Assembly: GCA_035415815.1 (NCBI GenBank)
Contig: DAOOGR010000018.1
Coordinates: 1 to 25,367 of the forward strand
Source: Rectinema sp003452735
Lineage (GTDB): Bacteria > Spirochaetota > Spirochaetia > Treponematales > Rectinemataceae
Direction of reading: 5' to 3'
Length of the DNA stretch: 25,367 nt
Positions 1 through 7,868 of this stretch are shown here, one piece after another (position 1 is the first letter of the stretch; each line of letters begins with the position of its first letter). The position numbers and the translations under genes are program-made. The notes beneath the pieces are model-generated. The model saw only the letters and a list, made by a program, of their open reading frames with translations, made no database searches and was not told the DNA's origin.

Positions 1-275
1 CACTTAAGAGTCGTGCCCTTAGGTCGCTTGTGGCGACTATCTTGAAATACCGCTTTGCTAAAGCTGCACGGAGAAAGGGAAGAACACTATAGGAAGGCCT
101 TCCCATGGACTGATTCTCTTCAGGGAAGCTTTCCACAAATGGTTCAACCACCCGCAATAGAGAAAGAAAGCCTTTGTGTTCTCTAGTGAGATAGGATTCA
201 AACACCTCTTGAAGATCGAAATCTAAGGGTAGCAGCAATTGTAAAGAGCTAAGGACTTCTGGTATTACTTTTCAT
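1..275 (-). pseudogene. Insertion-sequence transposase, N-terminal part (cut by window edge, start out of frame)
   Basis: On the minus strand an open frame runs from 271 to the left edge without a stop, about 90 codons. It contains GRPSYSVLPFLRAALAKR followed by YFKIVATSDLRARLL. This resembles the N-terminal region of IS4/IS5/IS1182-type DDE transposases, where a GRP-x-Y segment precedes helices and a 'xSxRxLRxRL' stretch. An ATG at 275-273 has a good ribosome site (GAAGGAG), but its own frame reaches a stop after eight codons. The long frame begins one base out of phase, directly after a run of four As (272-269). Removing one A would join MK to VIPEVLSSL and the rest. A TATAAT box lies upstream on the minus strand (322-317). 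The catalytic part and the other IS end lie outside the window, so family and activity are unknown. Confidence 0.6.
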
Positions 276-464
276 TGCAGGGACTCCTTCTATTTCTGGT
301 TTCCTTTACTGATTTCATTATACAAGGTTCGTCCCCGCTTTGCATTAGAAAATACTTCACTTAGAGACTTTTGAAAGAGCCTCTAACTGTTTTTGTTTGT
401 TGTTTATGAATACAGAGCTATATAATGCATAATTATTTATACTATTTCTAATTATTATTATCAC

Positions 465-493
465 TTCCGTATTCAATAGCTTCGGGGTATAAT
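465..493 (+). promoter_or_regulatory. Putative promoter of the rocD operon
   Basis: A perfect TATAAT lies at 488-493, with only a poor -35 (TTCCGT at 465-470, 17-base spacer). It is 48 bases upstream of the rocD ATG. The region 276-541 is AT-rich and holds nothing else recognisable. Confidence 0.4.
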
Positions 494-541
494 TAAGATC
501 AAAAAGATATACGACTCCAATAATCTCAAAAGGAGGCAACC

Positions 542-1741
542 ATGAATTCCCAGGATTACATAGCTCTGGATTACCAATACGGAGCGCATAATTATCATCC
601 TATTCCCGTCGTCATTTCAAAGGCCAAAGGATGCAAGGTTTGGGATCCCGAAGGGCGAGAGTACTATGATTTTCTGTCAGCATATTCAGCAGTAAACCAA
701 GGCCATCTTCATCCGCATATTGTCAACGCTGTAAAAAGTCAAATCGAGCTAGTAACACTCACTTCAAGAGCGTTCCACAATGACAAAATGGGGCCATTCC
801 TCAAGAAACTATGCGAGTATACAGGCTATGAAATGGCTCTTCCTATGAACTCTGGCGTAGAAGCCGTAGAGACAGCAATCAAGGCTGCAAGGCGATGGGG
901 CGTGGAAAAAAGAGGGATAGAGAATGGAAAACAGTCCATAATCTGCGCCAATGGCAACTTTCATGGTCGAACGCTAAGCGCAGTATCGATGTCGAGCGAT
1001 CCTGATTCCTATATCAACTATGGGCCTTATGTGCCAGGTTTTATAAAAATTCCTTTTGGAGATGCCAAGGCAGTCTGTGATGTCATCGATGAGAATACAG
1101 TAGCCGTGCTAGTAGAGCCCATTCAAGGAGAAGCAGGTGTTGTTATTCCTCCTGATGGCTATCTCTTGGATCTCAGAAGAATCTGCACCGAAGCAGGGAT
1201 CTTATTCATACTCGATGAAATACAAACTGGTTTTTGCAGAACAGGCCGTCGTTTCGCCTGGCACTACGAAAATGCTCGTCCCGATATCATGTGTCTCGGA
1301 AAAGCTTTAGGTGGTGGAATCATGCCGATTTCCGCCATTGTTGCAGATCATGAAGTTATGGATGTATTCACACCAGGGACACACGGTTCAACTTTTGGTG
1401 GGAATCCACTAGCTGGTGCAGTTGGAATTGCTGCTCTCGAAGTCCTCGAACAAGAGAATCTCGATGAAAGAGCATTTAAGCTTGGCGAACGTTTTAGGCA
1501 AGCCTTAAGAAATACAAAATCATCTCATTTCCGCCTGGTTCGTGGGAAAGGTCTCCTAAATGCAGTTGTCTTCGAAGAGGGCTTTGATGCCTATCCTACT
1601 TGCATAGACTTAAAGGAATCTGGCATACTTGCTAAACAGACGCACGGAAATATAATACGCTTTGCCCCACCGCTCGTCATAACAGAGGACGAGCTCGAAG
1701 AAGCTCTTGAGAAAATAATCTACGTGCTGGACAGAGCCTAG
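542..1741 (+). CDS. rocD: Ornithine aminotransferase (ornithine--oxo-acid transaminase)
   Basis: This is a class III PLP-dependent aminotransferase of 399 residues, the usual length for ornithine aminotransferase. It should convert ornithine and 2-oxoglutarate to glutamate 5-semialdehyde and glutamate, in the cytoplasm, linking arginine/ornithine and proline metabolism. Visible motifs are the N-terminal YGAHNYHPIPVV and YYDFLSAYSAVNQGH, both very typical of RocD, then NSGVEAVETAIKAAR (103-117), ILDEIQTGFCRTG (223-235, Asp225 contacting PLP), LGKALGGG (252-259) with Lys254 as Schiff-base lysine, and THGSTFGGNPL (280-290). The start is fixed by a strong AAAGGAGG at 528-535, six bases before the ATG. 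The next gene begins within 20 bases, so the two are probably cotranscribed. Related class III enzymes (acetylornithine aminotransferase) are a less likely alternative given the RocD-specific N-terminus. Confidence 0.92.
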   Translation: MNSQDYIALDYQYGAHNYHPIPVVISKAKGCKVWDPEGREYYDFLSAYSAVNQGHLHPHIVNAVKSQIELVTLTSRAFHNDKMGPFLKKLCEYTGYEMALPMNSGVEAVETAIKAARRWGVEKRGIENGKQSIICANGNFHGRTLSAVSMSSDPDSYINYGPYVPGFIKIPFGDAKAVCDVIDENTVAVLVEPIQGEAGVVIPPDGYLLDLRRICTEAGILFILDEIQTGFCRTGRRFAWHYENARPDIMCLGKALGGGIMPISAIVADHEVMDVFTPGTHGSTFGGNPLAGAVGIAALEVLEQENLDERAFKLGERFRQALRNTKSSHFRLVRGKGLLNAVVFEEGFDAYPTCIDLKESGILAKQTHGNIIRFAPPLVITEDELEEALEKIIYVLDRA

Positions 1742-1758
1742 AATCTAATTTGCAGAGG

Positions 1759-3192
1759 ATGATGAAGAATTTCAAATCCTTGATCAGCCATATATATTTT
1801 GTGGCTTTTTTTGTGGCCTTTTTGATAGCAGTATACTTGATTGCTATACAAAGACAAGAAACCTTACAAGCTTCGGTGCCAATTGAGAATCGCACCATTA
1901 TCCTCGAAAGCTTATCAGATAAAAACCAAGTTTCGCCTCAAAATGCTTCACAACAACATGCAAAGATATCGCCTCTTCCGGGTGAGATCTTTCTCAAGAC
2001 AATAGACATAGATATCGACGATGATGAAGATTTCGAGCAAGTTATTCTATGCAAGAAAACTGCCGGAAGCACGGTCTTGTGGATGATAATTGCCGACTTT
2101 TCATCAAATCTTGGTGTCTATCTCAGACATTTTGAAGCCCAAATACTGGCTTCAAAGCTAGAGAGCATAACCATACAGCCACTTGATGTTACAGGGGATG
2201 GGCTTTCCGATCTTCTTATTCAGGGTCTGGATAGTTTTAACAATCAAACTCTGACAATATTTCGTCGACATCTAAATCGAGGGTATAGTCTTATATTTTC
2301 AGAGGCAGGCTTGTCTATAAATCTTCAGGACTCTGATAATCTTGCTATCCCATCTATTGTTGTAGAATCATTGCCAAATAAAGCGGGTTTCGTTTCTTAT
2401 AAGACCTATAGATGGAATAGAAACAGCCTCATTTTAGAAAAAATATCGGAATCTCCTTTAAAAGAGAGCAATACCATCTTAGAAGGTCCTCCTGGAAGCG
2501 ACGCTCAGTCATATCTCTTATGGCTCAAGCGACTTTGGACAAAGAATTCAGATACCTCTAACAAATGTTCGCTATATCTAGATACGAATAGTAATGCACT
2601 GATATTAGAGGGCCAAGAGATTCAGCAACGATGGATAATCAAAAGTGCTGAACGCAATGGCAATCGACTATATCTTACCTGTAGGCTCTCAGAGCTAAGC
2701 GATCTCGATCGAATCTTTATAATTGATGCCAAAGGACAAAACGAGATATTGATCAGCATAATCGATCAACAAGTATCTCATTTCCGCCGCGATGAGGGTT
2801 GGTCTGGGAGATACAAATCGTTTGATTATGCAAAGGACTCTCCAGAATATAGCAAGATATTGTCGAGTCTTGATCATTCGATATTTCTAGGCCGTTATCT
2901 TGGTGATAACCATTCTGTGCTGGTGCTTGATCAGTCCAAGAGCATCCTTGTAATAAATGGGAAATACAGAGAGGGAGCCGCAAGAGTCTATGATTATGAT
3001 GGATATCGATTGCTTGATTTCTTGCAGATTCAATCGAATGGACTTGTCGGAGAAAGGCTACTCTTCATTATCTCTATCGATCAATCTGAGAATGGCTCAA
3101 TAAATCGTCTCATCCTTCGACCAGCCGAGATCGGACCAGAGGGTGCTAGAATAGAATATCGAACACCATATATCTTCATCAAAACAAGTTAG
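1759..3192 (+). CDS. Membrane-anchored hypothetical protein with acidic FG-GAP-like segments
   Basis: The protein has about 477 residues and I do not recognise its function. One hydrophobic segment near the N-terminus (about residues 9-31) should be a membrane anchor or uncleaved signal, with the rest outside the cytoplasm. Two acidic stretches, DIDIDDDEDFEQ (about 83-94) and LDVTGDGLSDLLIQG (about 142-156), resemble the calcium-binding loops of FG-GAP/VCBS-type repeats. The remainder looks beta-rich. Treponemal pallilysin-related adhesins have a similar look (anchor, asparto-rich repeat, C-terminal beta domain), but I cannot confirm homology by eye. Start choice is uncertain: a TTG at 1750, ATG at 1759 and ATG at 1762 are in frame, and AGAGG at 1754-1758 best fits 1762. 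It follows rocD within 20 bases and its stop overlaps the stop of the convergent SPOR-domain gene by four bases, leaving no room for a terminator. Confidence 0.7.
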   Translation: MMKNFKSLISHIYFVAFFVAFLIAVYLIAIQRQETLQASVPIENRTIILESLSDKNQVSPQNASQQHAKISPLPGEIFLKTIDIDIDDDEDFEQVILCKKTAGSTVLWMIIADFSSNLGVYLRHFEAQILASKLESITIQPLDVTGDGLSDLLIQGLDSFNNQTLTIFRRHLNRGYSLIFSEAGLSINLQDSDNLAIPSIVVESLPNKAGFVSYKTYRWNRNSLILEKISESPLKESNTILEGPPGSDAQSYLLWLKRLWTKNSDTSNKCSLYLDTNSNALILEGQEIQQRWIIKSAERNGNRLYLTCRLSELSDLDRIFIIDAKGQNEILISIIDQQVSHFRRDEGWSGRYKSFDYAKDSPEYSKILSSLDHSIFLGRYLGDNHSVLVLDQSKSILVINGKYREGAARVYDYDGYRLLDFLQIQSNGLVGERLLFIISIDQSENGSINRLILRPAEIGPEGARIEYRTPYIFIKTS

Positions 3193-4238
3193 GGGCCTAT
3201 AGGATAAGATTCATATCCAAGGTCTTTGAGCTTGGACTGTGTTTTTTTCCAGTCTTCTTCAACTGCCACATGGACAGCCCATCTTAGCTCGCCAGCTTGG
3301 TTTTTAGTTTCTATGATCCTTGTCCTGAACTTCTGATTAGTCAGGTTTTTAGATAGCCGCTCAGCATTGTCTTTCGAAGAAAAATAGCCCACCTGCAACC
3401 ATTGGATTCCGCTTGTAGAGCCATATTCTTCTACCGCTGAAGAACTGCTCGATGATCCCACATAATCAACCAGAGGTGCTTGACCCTTAATCCACGAAAA
3501 CCCTAAAAAAAGTATAAGCGATGAAGAAGGGAAAGCTTTTCCTAGAATCAAATCCGATTCTATTGAGTTAGGAAAATCCTTTGCCAAGCTGGATGGACTA
3601 GCCCCAAACTGACCAAAATCCGCAAAATATTGCAGCAGTAAAAGCTCTTTTCGCAATTGGGGCTTTGTAACGATATTTAATGCATCTCTCGCTTTTGAAG
3701 AAGCTGAAGCATAATCTTGATCATAAAGAGAAAGCCATATTTCAAAAATAGTCCGAGATTCCGCCAAGACAGCCTCGTTTTTTAAAAGCAGTAATGCGCT
3801 TTTCTGATCGCCGACTGCTATTGAAAGCCTTAGCGCCTCAACAATGTATTTCTCGTCGATAGATGCGGCCTTTATATACCACGAAGCAGCTTCTTTTGTT
3901 TGCCCAAGAAGCAAATATAGTCCTCCAAGAATGCCCCTGAGCTCGGCTTTCAAGTTCTGGCCAGCCTTTGCCTCATACTCTTGACAAAGGGCTATTCCAT
4001 CTCTAACAGGTAGCTGCGAAACTGCCGAAAGCAAGACATCTCGCAAGGCATCTTGGCTTGTAGTCTTTGACGCAGCTTGTCGTGCTTGAGTCAAGCTTTT
4101 GTATGTCTCTGCCTCCGAGGATGAGCTAATAATAAAAATAAATAATGATAGGAAAAATGCAAATGAGACTGTGAAATTGAGAAACCAGCGATCGCCGTAT
4201 ATCTGTATTCTGTTTCTCTTCACAATTCTTATCTTCAC
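3189..4238 (-). CDS. SPOR-domain protein with N-terminal membrane segment
   Basis: This 349-residue protein has a basic N-terminus, a hydrophobic segment (about 20-40), a helical, TPR-like middle (SWYIKAASIDEKYIVEAL and similar alpha-alpha pairs) and a C-terminal SPOR domain (about 277-349: IQWLQVGYFSSKDNAERLSK through RWAVHVAV and LGYESYPI). SPOR domains bind denuded peptidoglycan glycans at division sites, so a periplasmic envelope role is likely. The start is GTG, overlapping the miaB stop as GTGA at 4235-4238, with GAGGA about five bases upstream. It is therefore translationally coupled to miaB and lies last in the operon. The stop overlaps the convergent gene's stop. The hydrophobic segment could be a signal peptide ending near SSSEAE rather than an anchor. 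Confidence 0.82.
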   Translation of the reverse strand: MKIRIVKRNRIQIYGDRWFLNFTVSFAFFLSLFIFIISSSSEAETYKSLTQARQAASKTTSQDALRDVLLSAVSQLPVRDGIALCQEYEAKAGQNLKAELRGILGGLYLLLGQTKEAASWYIKAASIDEKYIVEALRLSIAVGDQKSALLLLKNEAVLAESRTIFEIWLSLYDQDYASASSKARDALNIVTKPQLRKELLLLQYFADFGQFGASPSSLAKDFPNSIESDLILGKAFPSSSLILFLGFSWIKGQAPLVDYVGSSSSSSAVEEYGSTSGIQWLQVGYFSSKDNAERLSKNLTNQKFRTRIIETKNQAGELRWAVHVAVEEDWKKTQSKLKDLGYESYPIGP

Positions 4239-5602
4239 ACTTCCTCGCCTCTTAATGTATTGCCAGCAACCGATATAAACCTTACTTGGGCAAATTGCCC
4301 GATTCTTGTTGGAGAGCCAGGAAAGACCACCATCTCATCGCGTGATGTCCTTGCCAATAGCTCTTTTAATGATTGCTTTGATCGGTTTTCAATGAGCACT
4401 TCATCGACTTGGCCAATCCGCTCTCTCATAAGAGAAGCGGTTATCTCTTTTTGAAGAGCAATTACCTGAGCAAGCCTTGCTTTTTTTACTTTTTCAGGTA
4501 CTTTATTTGGTAGTCCAGCAGCAAATGTGCCTTCGCGTTCGTTGAAGTGATACATAAAAGCATAAGAGAAATGAACACTTTGCATGAGGCTTAAGGTCTG
4601 TTCAAGATCTTCTTCGGTCTCACCAGGGAAGCCAACCATTATGTCGGTAGAAAATGTAAGGTCTGGAATTGCCTTCTTTGCAATATCGATTACCGAAAGA
4701 TAGTATTCTCGAGTATATTTGCGATTCATCGCGGAGAGTATGGTATTAGAGCCTGATTGCAGAGGCAAATGGAGGTGATGACAAAAAAAAGGATCCTCTG
4801 CCATAACTGCTATAAGCTCTTTAGAAAAATCTTTTGGATGGCTTGTAAGAAAACGAATCCAGCCAATTCCACGCTCAGATTGCTTAAATGGCACATCGTA
4901 ACGTCCCATCGTATCTTTGCTTTCTTGCTTTTTTCGCAAGTGCATCCCAATCATCTTTAGGAGTCCGGGAAAATCTAAAAATGTCCCATCTTTTTCCCAA
5001 CTATAGGAATTTACATTCTGTCCAAGAAGAGTTATCTCACGAACACCAAGATCTTCGAGCTTGTCTATTTCTCGAAGAATATCCATAGGGTTTCGCGAAA
5101 TCTCGCGCCCCCGTACATAAGGCACTATACAGTAGGTGCAAAAATTGTTGCAGCCATGCATTATGGGAATAAAAGATCGAAATGCCCCACCCTCATGATG
5201 GAACTCACCGAAAACGTAACTCGGGCTCTCCTCGAGGACTTCGATCTTATGGCCATTTGCAATGGTGTCGAGCATAAGAGAAAATGATTGCTTTTGGAAT
5301 GTTCCAAGAACATAGTCGACGCCGGGAGCTTTTTCTCGAATGTCATTTTTATACTGCTCTGCCATACAACCAACAACGGCCAGAACGAAATTATGTTCTT
5401 TCTTGCGTGCGGTTAATTGATGAATACGATTCCATACGCGGTTTTCTGCAGTTGCTCTTACGGTGCACGTATTCAATAAGATTAGCTGAGCTTCTTGCTC
5501 TCTAGATTGCTCCCATCCATGTTCTTTAAGAGTCATCTCCATAGCTGCCGATTCAGCCTTATTCATTTCGCAGCCATAGGTCTCGATATGATAATTCTTC
5601 AT
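4235..5602 (-). CDS. miaB: tRNA-2-methylthio-N6-dimethylallyladenosine synthase MiaB
   Basis: This radical-SAM methylthiotransferase has 455 residues, normal for MiaB. It converts i6A37 of tRNAs reading UNN codons to ms2i6A using two [4Fe-4S] clusters. The N-terminal UPF0004 domain carries Cys11 (ETYGCEMN), Cys46 (LNTCTVR) and Cys79 (VVGCMAEQ). The radical-SAM motif is HGCNNFCTYCIVPYVRGRE (149-167; Cys151, 155, 158). LGQNVNSY, a typical MiaB motif, follows, and the C-terminus is a TRAM domain (about 390-455). It begins by ATGA overlap with the small membrane protein gene upstream (5599-5602) and ends by GTGA overlap with the SPOR gene, so the three are a coupled unit. The N-terminal sequence and QNVNSY argue for MiaB over RimO or MtaB. 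Confidence 0.95.
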   Translation of the reverse strand: MKNYHIETYGCEMNKAESAAMEMTLKEHGWEQSREQEAQLILLNTCTVRATAENRVWNRIHQLTARKKEHNFVLAVVGCMAEQYKNDIREKAPGVDYVLGTFQKQSFSLMLDTIANGHKIEVLEESPSYVFGEFHHEGGAFRSFIPIMHGCNNFCTYCIVPYVRGREISRNPMDILREIDKLEDLGVREITLLGQNVNSYSWEKDGTFLDFPGLLKMIGMHLRKKQESKDTMGRYDVPFKQSERGIGWIRFLTSHPKDFSKELIAVMAEDPFFCHHLHLPLQSGSNTILSAMNRKYTREYYLSVIDIAKKAIPDLTFSTDIMVGFPGETEEDLEQTLSLMQSVHFSYAFMYHFNEREGTFAAGLPNKVPEKVKKARLAQVIALQKEITASLMRERIGQVDEVLIENRSKQSLKELLARTSRDEMVVFPGSPTRIGQFAQVRFISVAGNTLRGEEV

Positions 5603-5955
5603 TTCTTCTTTTTGAGGCCCCTAATAAATCCAACAAGATTGAAAAGACCATATCCAAGAAGTCCTACGCCACCTAAGGAAAGCAGCGAATGTGATAAACC
5701 AGGCAAAAACAGAGTAGCAAGTCCTGCAATGCCTGCTGCACCTAGCACCGTGCCGGAAATCTTGTCGGTCTTGGTCTTTCCTAAGAGACCTATAGCACCT
5801 AGCCCTATGAGCCCCGCGGATATTACAGTCCCAACTATTGGGATGCCAAGCAAAGCCTCGACACCTAAAAAGCCAAGGCCTGCAACCGAAGACATTACAC
5901 CCTTTGTCCCTTTATCGTTCAAAGTCTTGGGATCGACCGGATAATTGCTTTCCAT
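5599..5955 (-). CDS. Small glycine-rich membrane protein of unknown function
   Basis: The 118-residue protein is almost entirely hydrophobic, with about four glycine/leucine-rich membrane segments (for example VEALLGIPIVGTVISAGL, TVLGAAGIAGLATLFLPG, LLSLGGVGLLGYGLFNLVGF) and a lysine-rich C-terminal tail (RGLKKKK) that should stay in the cytoplasm. The glycine-zipper spacing suggests packed helices. There are no catalytic motifs. The start has GAGAGGAAAAG just upstream. Its stop overlaps the miaB start (ATGA), and 69 bases separate it from folE2. A long frame on the opposite strand (5495-5944) is only the antisense shadow of this low-complexity sequence. I do not recognise a family. Confidence 0.7.
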   Translation of the reverse strand: MESNYPVDPKTLNDKGTKGVMSSVAGLGFLGVEALLGIPIVGTVISAGLIGLGAIGLLGKTKTDKISGTVLGAAGIAGLATLFLPGLSHSLLSLGGVGLLGYGLFNLVGFIRGLKKKK

Positions 5956-6024
5956 ATCTTTTCCTCTCTTGATCCAATATGCATCTTACTCCAAAATCCT
6001 TAACATTGATCGACATTCCTCACA

Positions 6025-6861
6025 TCAAGGGCAAGAAGATTCAAGTTGATCTAGCCTTCCATGTTCGCCACTTACTGGTTCAATCTTCGAACGATCACTT
6101 TTTTCAACATATGCATAAGCAGAATGGTTATGGATACTCTCAAAATTCTCCGCTTCAACCGAAAACCATGGAAAGCGATGAAGAGCATCAACCTTTAAAT
6201 ATACTTCTCTCACGACATCTTCTACAAAGCGAGGCTGCATATAGGCCTTCTCAGTTATAAACTTTTCATCTTCGCGTTTCAGGAGAGTAAATAATTCGCT
6301 CGAGCCAGATTCCTCAACTATTCGGATTAAGTCTTCAAACCAAAAAAAGGGGCCAAGAGATACTTGAAGTGTCACAAGGCCTCGCTGGTTATGTGCTCCT
6401 CCATCTGAAATCGCTTTGGAACATGGACAGACTGTTTGCACGGGCACTATTACACCAGCAATAAAACGATGCCCTTTTTCAGAGCAGCTTGCTTCGTAAA
6501 AGCATTCATAGTTCATTATAGATGTTTGTTCCGAAACAGGTGCCGTCTTTTTGATAAAGTATGGAAAATGAATATCTGTGTAGGTTGTCTGCGCATTCAG
6601 CTCTATTCTTAACTTTTTTAGCATTTTAATCACATTGGGCATCGAGAGGTCGCTGCGATATTCCTCAAAGATCTCTATGAATCTGCTCATGTGAGTACCT
6701 TTGAAATCATGCGGAAGGTCTGCAAATAAATTGACCGTAGCTGTTGTGTGCTGGTATTTTTCAGCTTTGTCGAGCAAGGTTATGGGGTATCTGAGGCCTT
6801 TGACTCCGACTTTCTGGATCGCAACATTGCGATCATCCTTAAACGATTGAACATCTACCAT
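6025..6861 (-). CDS. folE2: GTP cyclohydrolase FolE2 (type IB)
   Basis: This 278-residue protein is the COG1469-type GTP cyclohydrolase, which makes 7,8-dihydroneopterin triphosphate from GTP as the first step of folate synthesis. It belongs to the T-fold superfamily. The diagnostic motif PVQTVCPCSKAISDGGAHNQ starts at residue 140, with the catalytic cysteine being one of the CPC pair (145/147) and the following GAHNQRG. Further family features are KGTHMSRF (54-61), THMSRFIE and the C-terminal NFESIHNHSAYAY. Unlike FolE, FolE2 enzymes work with metals other than zinc. It lies 81 bases downstream of folD on the same strand, which supports a folate role. The ribosome site is weak (ATAGG). The last residues (GEHGRLDQLESSCP) are not conserved-looking and may be a tail. 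Confidence 0.92.
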   Translation of the reverse strand: MVDVQSFKDDRNVAIQKVGVKGLRYPITLLDKAEKYQHTTATVNLFADLPHDFKGTHMSRFIEIFEEYRSDLSMPNVIKMLKKLRIELNAQTTYTDIHFPYFIKKTAPVSEQTSIMNYECFYEASCSEKGHRFIAGVIVPVQTVCPCSKAISDGGAHNQRGLVTLQVSLGPFFWFEDLIRIVEESGSSELFTLLKREDEKFITEKAYMQPRFVEDVVREVYLKVDALHRFPWFSVEAENFESIHNHSAYAYVEKSDRSKIEPVSGEHGRLDQLESSCP

Positions 6862-6942
6862 AATCTAAACCTATATTTCGCATCAAGGCGCTTAATAATA
6901 TCTAAAACCTATCTTTTCTCTGCCTAATGTAGACTTGGATTT

Positions 6943-7827
6943 TCACAGCGCAATATTTGAAATCCTCGCAGCAGCATCGATGGTGTTTGAGAGCAACATA
7001 GTGATGGTCATTGGCCCTACCCCTCCTGGTACAGGTGTTATCCAGCCTGCAATCTGCGAAGCTCCTTCGAAATCAACATCACCGCAAAGCCGATAACCCT
7101 TCTTTTTAGTAGAATCTGGCACACGATTGACTCCTACATCTATAATACAAGCACCTGGCTTGATCATATCCACAGACACCAAACCTGGTGCTCCCGCGCA
7201 TGCCACTACAATATCCGCTTCCCGAACATGAGAACCAAGATCCCTCGTCCCAGTGTGGCAGACAGTTACAGTTGCATTGACCGATTTCCGGAGAAAAAGG
7301 TTTGCAAGCGGTTTGCCTACAATGTTCGAGCGCCCGACAACCACTGCCCTTGCTCCATTGGTCGGTACACCGCTCCTCTTAAGGAGTTCAATTATTCCAA
7401 ACGGCGTACAGGGTATGAAACAAGGTTGATCAAGGAGCATGCGACCGAGATTGACTGGAGTAAAACCATCTACGTCCTTGTTGGGATCGATAGCCTCGAT
7501 AACGCGGTGCTCATCGATATGTCTAGGAAGAGGAAGCTGAACGAGGATGCCATGAACATTTGGATCTCTATTGCATTCTGCAATTCTTTCAAGAAGGGTT
7601 TCCTCTGATGTATTCTCGGCCATCCTTGTCTCGAAACTCTTCATACCGATTTCAGCGCAGGCTTTTTCTTTTGCGGTCACATAAGAAATCGAAGCAGGGT
7701 TATCCCCCACAAGAATCACAGCAAGACCTGGTATTACTCCTTTTTGCTTGAGTAAGATGACTTTCTGGACAAGCTCATCCCTAATCTCCTCAGCAATTCT
7801 CTTTCCATCGATAAGTACTGCAGACAT
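6943..7827 (-). CDS. folD: Bifunctional methylenetetrahydrofolate dehydrogenase / methenyltetrahydrofolate cyclohydrolase FolD
   Basis: FolD interconverts 5,10-methylene-, methenyl- and 10-formyl-tetrahydrofolate using NADP. From the ATG at 7827 it has 294 residues, the usual size. Motifs are SYVTAKEKACAEIGM (48-62) with Tyr49 and catalytic Lys53, HGILVQLPLP, DPNKDVDGF, VVVGRSNIVGKP for the dinucleotide site, and TPVPGGVGPMTITML near the end. An in-frame TTG at 7845 would add six residues, but GGAGGA lies between it and the ATG with ideal spacing, so the ATG is preferred. It sits 41 bases after the aminotransferase gene and 81 bases before folE2. Next to formiminotransferase-cyclodeaminase it can process the 5,10-methenyl-THF which that enzyme makes. 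Confidence 0.95.
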   Translation of the reverse strand: MSAVLIDGKRIAEEIRDELVQKVILLKQKGVIPGLAVILVGDNPASISYVTAKEKACAEIGMKSFETRMAENTSEETLLERIAECNRDPNVHGILVQLPLPRHIDEHRVIEAIDPNKDVDGFTPVNLGRMLLDQPCFIPCTPFGIIELLKRSGVPTNGARAVVVGRSNIVGKPLANLFLRKSVNATVTVCHTGTRDLGSHVREADIVVACAGAPGLVSVDMIKPGACIIDVGVNRVPDSTKKKGYRLCGDVDFEGASQIAGWITPVPGGVGPMTITMLLSNTIDAAARISNIAL

Positions 7828-7868
7828 AACTCCTCCAACCTTCAAGATACTATATTTCTAGGATTTCG

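Noticed and set aside
357..539. A 60-codon minus-strand frame upstream of rocD
   Set aside because: AT-rich, no ribosome site, no recognisable motif, and it covers the rocD promoter and SD.
5495..5944. A 149-codon plus-strand frame opposite the small membrane protein and the miaB start
   Set aside because: It is proline/serine-rich antisense of a glycine-rich protein, has no ribosome site, and overlaps two coupled minus-strand genes.
7828..7845. TTG start extending FolD by six residues
   Set aside because: The extension consists of the Shine-Dalgarno region itself; the ATG at 7827 has ideal spacing.
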